Assembly: GCA_004322325.1 (NCBI GenBank)
Contig: SCTP01000112.1
Location: forward strand, 1 to 9,868
Length of the DNA: 9,868 nucleotides
Origin: Gammaproteobacteria bacterium
Lineage (GTDB): Bacteria > Pseudomonadota > Gammaproteobacteria > DSM-16500
Direction: 5' to 3'
How positions within the stretch are numbered: position 1 is the stretch's first letter; the number at the start of each line of letters is the position of its first letter. Positions 6,301-9,868 of this stretch are shown here, in pieces. Under the pieces are notes generated by a model that did not search any database, had not been told where the DNA came from, and worked only from the letters and a program-made list of their open reading frames with translations. The position numbers and the translations under genes were made by a program.

Positions 6301-9300
6301 AGCGAATTGGCAAACCGTGTTTTTTTGCTATCTTGTTCGATTTGTATTGTTTGTATATTAAATGTAGAAATGATCTCGTCGACATTTTGTGTGATCATAT
6401 TGGAATTGATTAGCCATTGTGGTTCATTCGTCGGAGTAGGGATTGATGTTGTTGGGTTGTTCATTGAGCCTTGTTGTACCACCGCCGATACATTGACATC
6501 AGCAGGAGCCGATGGCAGTACAATGGTTTCAGATGGTTGCGGTAAGTTAAAGTTATTAAATGTCATTTTTACGCCATTAACGGTAACAATATTGCCTTGT
6601 ATGCTATAAGAAGAAACATTGAATTGGACACTATCATTACCGCTTAAACTTTGGATGATATTAAAGCCGCTAAAGTAGAAAGGATCGTTCACATAACCTT
6701 GATTAGCCCCTGTAATAACAACCGTATTGGTTTTATTCGGTAACACTAATGTATTGTTAGCCGTGTTATTCACGACATTATTGATGTTAAGAAAATTAGT
6801 AATGATATTCCCTTGGTTATTCGCTATACCCTGATATAACGTCGGCGATAAAGCAACATTCACGCCAGTTACATAGTTAGTATAATTTAATGTGTTAGTA
6901 TTTAACGCAGATCCACCATTTAAAATACCGCTTAAACTCGCTCCATTTGCAAAGGTAAAGTTATTATTACTGTTACCCGCGGTGAGATTTTGAATATTAC
7001 TGAAATTAAAGATGCCATTTACACCAGTATTGGCGGCCGTGATCGTCCAATTTTGTGCAGCACCTGTTTCAAGTGTGAGTGTATTATTCACTCCACTACC
7101 GGTGATGCTGGCATTATTTAATGCGAATGTACCATTGAGATTAATAGTGCTGCTATTAATCGTTACATTTTGACTACCGCTCATGCCATCTTCTACCGTC
7201 AGCGTCGGAGCGGTTAAAGTTATGTTCGAGCTTAAGATCACAGGATCAGTTAAAGTAAGATTATTATTCGCCGTCAGGTTGCCACCTAAAGTAAGGTTAC
7301 CATTAATCGTTAAATCGCCGCTGCTAACAATAGAAGCACCATTTTGCACGATGACACCAACGGTGCCTCCTTGTAATGTCATGCTGGCGCCATTGGAAGA
7401 AGAGAGTGCGCCGGTGACGGTGATTAGGCGATTAGCCGAAAAAGTGGTGGTCGTCACGACGTTTAAATTGCCAAGCGATAAATCTAAGCCATTTCCTTGT
7501 AAAGTAATGTTCCCAGCACCAATAACAGGTGATGTGTTTAATGCTAATCCACCGCTTAATGTTAAAACGCCACCGCTGCCAGGAGAGGTGTTGATGATGC
7601 TATTGACGATAAGTGGTGTTGCTGTGCCAGCGGAATTATTAGCAGCCGTGAGCGTGACAGCACCACCATTGGTTGTGATGTTGCCGTTTATTGTTAAGTT
7701 ACGTGCAGAAGTATCAGGGGATAAGGTGGTAAATGCAATGTTACTACCGGTAGTAGAGAATGAACCACTCAAGGTGAGTGCTCCTGTATTGGTAATTGTT
7801 ACATCACCACTCGATTGGTTCGTTCCTGTAATAGTTAATGTGCCTGTATTCGCAATAGCAACATTGCCACTGCCACTATTTGTTATATTTAAACTGCTTA
7901 TCGTATTCGCATTATTTAACGTGATGCCATTGGCTGTGTTTAAAGTTAATAATGCCCCGCTTATGATAGCAGCGCCTGTTTCTTGTATTGCCCCGCCTGC
8001 AGTGAGGCTAATATTGCCTGTCGTGCTTAAGTTATTTGCAATCACAATATTGTTATTTGTACCGGTGTTTGTTGCCGTAAAGCTGCTGAGTGGATGCGTT
8101 CCGCCAATCACACCATTTAAGGTGATGGCACCTGCACCCGAATTGAGGGTAAGTGAATGAGGGGTGGAAGTAGTACTATCAACTGTTGATCCAAAGGTGA
8201 TATTGCTATTTGTTGTCGCGAGTGTGGTATTTGTACTTAAATTAACAGCATTATTATAGGCTTGTGAGCCAGCCGTCGTGATTTGACTGGTGTTGATGAC
8301 GGTTGTACCAGCGTTAGATACTAAACTCAGTGGTGCGGTGACGCCACCGATAATACCTTGCAACGTGAGTGTACCCGCACCCGCTAGCGTCAAGTTACCT
8401 GCGCCATTGATAGTGCCACTTAGCGTGAGAGCATCAGCCAGTGCGGTGGTGGTAATGGTGGCATTTGATCCTAACGTAATATTACCTGCTACTGTATTAC
8501 TTCCTGCTGCTGTTAATGTACCACCTAAAGTGAGAAGATTGCTGATACTAATATTACTGATATTTAACGCAGCACCTGAATTAACGATAATCGTACTGGT
8601 TCCTGCGCTATTATTATGGGTCATGGAAATAGCTCCAGCATTAATAGTCGTACTTCCCGAATAACTATTATTTCCAGATAAGGTAAATGTTCCACTGCCA
8701 TTTTTAGTGATACTACCCGTGCCGCTGATCACACCGCTGAAAGTAGTTGCAGCATTACTTAGCAGAGTGAGTGTTGCTGAACCCAGTGTAATGTTACCTG
8801 CACCAGAAATAGAATTGACTGTATCATTGTTATTATTAAGTGCAAACGTGGCGCCTGCAGCAACTGTCACATCACTGGTATTCGGAATAGCATTCGCTGC
8901 ACCCAATCGCAACGTCCCTGCATTAATACTCGTGGTGCCGGTATACGTATTAGCGGCTGATAGCATGAACGTGCCATTACCATTTTGAGCAATCGAACCC
9001 GCACCGCCTAATACCCCGCTTAAAGTAATGGTGCCAGTGGTATTAGTGATATTCAGTAAGCTGCCGCTACTGCCAAATAAACCATTGCCGCTGAATGTGA
9101 TGCTATTCGCACCGCCGAGAGTGGCTGTGTTACCGCTGCCAATGATAAAGGTGTTGACTATTGGGTTGGTAACAACAGCAACAGAAGCCAGCAACGTGCC
9201 GCCATTTAATGTTAAGACACCTGTACCTAATGGGTTTACAGGATCACTTGCAATTTGCAAGGTGCCGCTATTTAAGGTGATTGCGCCTGCGCCAGAAATG

Positions 9301-9868
9301 CCATTGAATGTGGTGGTCCCGGTATTGGCGAGTGTTAACGTGCTACCTGTTCCTAAACTACCGCTATTGTTAAAAGTAATATTTTGCGAACCATTAATCG
9401 TCGGCGTTGCATTATTGGCTACAGCAAAGCTGCTATTACCTAATGTGGTTGCTTGATTAATGGCTTGGAATGTTCCACCATTCAAATTGAAAACGCCAAC
9501 ACCCAATGGATTCGTGGCATTATTCGCTTGTAATGTGCCACCCGTTAAAGTGGTTGCTCCTGAATGCGTATTGCTTCTAGAAAGGATCAATGTACCTGCT
9601 GATTGAGAAAGATTACCTAATCCACTTAATACACCACTCAATGTGGTGGTAGCGGAATTACTAACAGTTAAAGTAGCACCGCTATTTAATGCACCATTGC
9701 CACTCAGCGTAAGATTATTACTGCCACCTAATATGGAACTAACAGCAACCGTGAAAGCATTATTGATGGCAATGCTGCTATTTGATGCTACTGTGCCTCC
9801 ATTGAAGATCAACGTGCCTGTTCCAATCGCCGCATTATTCCCAAGTGTTAAAGTGCCAGCGGTGACAG
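6297..9868 (-). CDS. Giant filamentous-haemagglutinin-like beta-repeat exoprotein, partial (N-terminus beyond right edge)
   Basis: The frame is open to the window edge: codons above 9812 read VTAGTLTLGNNAAIGTGTL, continuing the repeat pattern, so a TTG at 9812 is not the true start. About 1,190 residues are seen, rich in Ser, Thr, Asn and Gly, with no Cys and very few Lys or Arg before the tail, as expected for a right-handed parallel beta-helix on the cell surface. Numbering from the TTG codon: residues 57-480 hold autotransporter-associated beta-strand repeats; 483-890 resemble the repeat blocks of large haemagglutinin-type exoproteins (GGTHPLSSF, SARNLTINGNITTNGG); 908-1068 contain two related modules; 1091-1171 are a Pro/Thr linker and a charged tail ending TRFANSL. 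There is no C-terminal autotransporter barrel, so export by two-partner secretion (TpsA) is more likely than classic type Va. The TPS domain and a TpsB partner would lie outside the window. Likely role is adhesion, by inference. Confidence 0.85.
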   Translation of the reverse strand, partial: VTAGTLTLGNNAAIGTGTLIFNGGTVASNSSIAINNAFTVAVSSILGGSNNLTLSGNGALNSGATLTVSNSATTTLSGVLSGLGNLSQSAGTLILSRSNTHSGATTLTGGTLQANNATNPLGVGVFNLNGGTFQAINQATTLGNSSFAVANNATPTINGSQNITFNNSGSLGTGSTLTLANTGTTTFNGISGAGAITLNSGTLQIASDPVNPLGTGVLTLNGGTLLASVAVVTNPIVNTFIIGSGNTATLGGANSITFSGNGLFGSSGSLLNITNTTGTITLSGVLGGAGSIAQNGNGTFMLSAANTYTGTTSINAGTLRLGAANAIPNTSDVTVAAGATFALNNNNDTVNSISGAGNITLGSATLTLLSNAATTFSGVISGTGSITKNGSGTFTLSGNNSYSGSTTINAGAISMTHNNSAGTSTIIVNSGAALNISNISISNLLTLGGTLTAAGSNTVAGNITLGSNATITTTALADALTLSGTINGAGNLTLAGAGTLTLQGIIGGVTAPLSLVSNAGTTVINTSQITTAGSQAYNNAVNLSTNTTLATTNSNITFGSTVDSTTSTPHSLTLNSGAGAITLNGVIGGTHPLSSFTATNTGTNNNIVIANNLSTTGNISLTAGGAIQETGAAIISGALLTLNTANGITLNNANTISSLNITNSGSGNVAIANTGTLTITGTNQSSGDVTITNTGALTLSGSFSTTGSNIAFTTLSPDTSARNLTINGNITTNGGAVTLTAANNSAGTATPLIVNSIINTSPGSGGVLTLSGGLALNTSPVIGAGNITLQGNGLDLSLGNLNVVTTTTFSANRLITVTGALSSSNGASMTLQGGTVGVIVQNGASIVSSGDLTINGNLTLGGNLTANNNLTLTDPVILSSNITLTAPTLTVEDGMSGSQNVTINSSTINLNGTFALNNASITGSGVNNTLTLETGAAQNWTITAANTGVNGIFNFSNIQNLTAGNSNNNFTFANGASLSGILNGGSALNTNTLNYTNYVTGVNVALSPTLYQGIANNQGNIITNFLNINNVVNNTANNTLVLPNKTNTVVITGANQGYVNDPFYFSGFNIIQSLSGNDSVQFNVSSYSIQGNIVTVNGVKMTFNNFNLPQPSETIVLPSAPADVNVSAVVQQGSMNNPTTSIPTPTNEPQWLINSNMITQNVDEIISTFNIQTIQIEQDSKKTRFANSL
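6609..6761 (-). repeat. C-terminal exoprotein module, copy B (NTL...VVIT...FSGFNIIQSL...)
   Basis: Residues 1018-1068 read NNTLVLPNKTN, VVITGANQG, FYFSGFNIIQS and LSGNDSVQFNVSS. It aligns with copy A over its whole length with short gaps, but has lost the Trp of W-x-I-T and retains one acidic residue (GND). Between the copies, residues 966-988 (GGSALNTNTLNYTNY then VTGVNVAL) resemble the 'GGAGTDTLDYS-Y-VTVNL' element with Asp replaced by Asn. Confidence 0.6.
6939..7091 (-). repeat. C-terminal exoprotein module, copy A (NTL...NWTIT...FSNIQNLTAG...)
   Basis: Residues 908-958 read NNTLTLETG, NWTITAANTG, FNFSNIQNLTAG and NSNNNFTFANGAS. The arrangement matches the 'DTL - W-x-I-T - FSGFENLTGGSGDDTF-F' module common in large exoproteins. 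Here the acidic positions of the GGSGDDTF-like loop are Asn (AGNSNNNF). Confidence 0.6.
8043..8366 (-). repeat. Haemagglutinin-type GG-x-x-PL repeat pair in the exoprotein
   Basis: Two related blocks start LQGIIGGVTAPLSLVSNAGT (residue 484) and LNGVIGGTHPLSSFTATNTG (residue 565), 81 residues apart. Between them lie ITTAGSQAYNNAVNLSTNTT and NSNITFGSTVD. This order (GG-x-PL, then ITT-G-Q-Y, then V-L-x-x-x-T-T-L) is one I know from very large proteins with a filamentous-haemagglutinin N-terminal domain. It is the main reason for preferring a TpsA-type exoprotein over a classic autotransporter. Confidence 0.6.
8628..8693 (-). repeat. Autotransporter-associated beta-strand repeat, copy 3
   Basis: Encodes GTFTLSGNNSYSGSTTINAG plus AI (residues 374-395). 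It lies 94 residues after copy 2 in the same phase relative to the SGVISGTGSITKNG core, which confirms the long period. Confidence 0.85.
8910..8975 (-). repeat. Autotransporter-associated beta-strand repeat, copy 2
   Basis: Encodes GTFMLSAANTYTGTTSINAG plus TL (residues 280-301). It is the closest of the three to the family pattern, with NTYTG and the NAGTL end. It follows directly on the SGVLGGAGSIAQNG core. Confidence 0.85.
9531..9596 (-). repeat. Autotransporter-associated beta-strand repeat, copy 1
   Basis: Encodes GTLILSRSNTHSGATTLTGG plus TL (residues 73-94 from the TTG codon), matching the PATR pattern G-T-L-x-L-S-x-x-N-T-Y-S-G-x-T-T-x-x-x-G-T-L. Tyr is replaced by His. Confidence 0.75.

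Larger units (their letters stand above)
8373..9644 (-). repeat. Long-period beta-helix super-repeat (5 cores, about 95-110 residues each)
   Basis: A core of the form SG-hydrophobic-x-SG-x-G-x-hydrophobic recurs at residues 57 (TLSGVLSGLGNLSQ), 168 (TFNGISGAGAITLNS), 263 (TLSGVLGGAGSIAQNG), 357 (TFSGVISGTGSITKNG) and 463 (TLSGTINGAGNLTLAG), counting from the TTG codon at 9812. Spacings are 111, 95, 94 and 106 residues. Between cores lie GTL-type PATR motifs and Asn-rich turns. The units are diverged in DNA sequence, so they look like an old expansion held by structure, not a recent tandem duplication. Confidence 0.75.

Noticed and set aside
6300..6330. Possible terminator: GCAAA and TTTGC halves around a T run
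   Set aside because: The stem is only 5 bp with weak pairing and the T run lies in the loop instead of after the stem, so it does not fit an intrinsic terminator on either strand.
7183..8160. Long plus-strand open frame (325 codons) opposite the exoprotein gene, with three more downstream to 9456
   Set aside because: These are mirror images of Thr/Asn/Gly/Ser-rich repeat codons, giving Val/Pro/Leu-rich nonsense without ribosome sites, domains or a signal peptide. The minus strand is open over the whole region and carries recognisable repeats.
9810..9812. TTG as start of the exoprotein
   Set aside because: The same frame stays open and repeat-like to 9868, there is no ribosome site, and there is no signal peptide. 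The gene is simply cut by the window edge.
6297..9868. CRISPR or recent tandem DNA repeats suggested by repetitive appearance
   Set aside because: The repetition is at protein level with diverged codons and variable spacing; no identical direct repeats with regular spacers are present.

Overview
The window looks like chromosomal DNA of a Gram-negative gammaproteobacterium. The Cca, RsgA and TrmB sequences are of gammaproteobacterial type. A Kdo hydroxylase implies a lipopolysaccharide outer membrane. The 261-residue thioredoxin-fold protein closely resembles Com1 of Coxiella burnetii in layout and motifs. Together with the small cysteine-containing outer-membrane barrel, this points to Legionellales (Coxiellaceae or Legionellaceae relatives). 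The taxonomic call is an inference made from memory of these families; no search was run.

Positions 1-2730, minus strand: a tightly packed run that reads com1-like -> shorter DsbA-family paralogue -> kdoO -> an AT-rich unidentified gene cut by the left edge. Gaps are 19, 9 and 6 bp, so this is very probably one operon, with a plausible extended -10 promoter at 2771-2799. The theme is envelope: two periplasmic thiol oxidoreductases and a lipid A-core (Kdo) modifying dioxygenase.

Positions 2802-5541: translation housekeeping. cca (CCA-adding enzyme, minus) diverges from rsgA (ribosome small-subunit maturation GTPase, plus) with only 12 bp between start codons. rsgA overlaps trmB (tRNA m7G46 methyltransferase) by 26 bp. 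The Cca lacks the HD phosphohydrolase motif and about 50 residues that E. coli Cca has.

Positions 5581-6300, plus: a secreted small outer-membrane beta-barrel with four cysteines and a short tail beyond the final aromatic strand.

Positions 6297-9868, minus: the C-terminal 1,190 or so residues of a giant, Ser/Thr/Asn/Gly-rich beta-helix exoprotein that continues past the right edge. It begins with autotransporter-associated beta-strand repeats, moves into modules of the filamentous-haemagglutinin (two-partner secretion) type, and ends with two degenerate modules and a charged tail. There is no C-terminal autotransporter barrel. Its stop codon overlaps that of the barrel gene (shared TTAA).

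No RNA genes, insertion sequences, CRISPR arrays or convincing intrinsic terminators were seen. No gap between genes exceeds about 75 bp. No clearly new system is present. The most notable points are the HD-less Cca, the paired Com1 paralogues that differ by a dimerisation stalk, the Asn-for-Asp modules in the exoprotein, and the AT-rich unidentified gene at the left edge.
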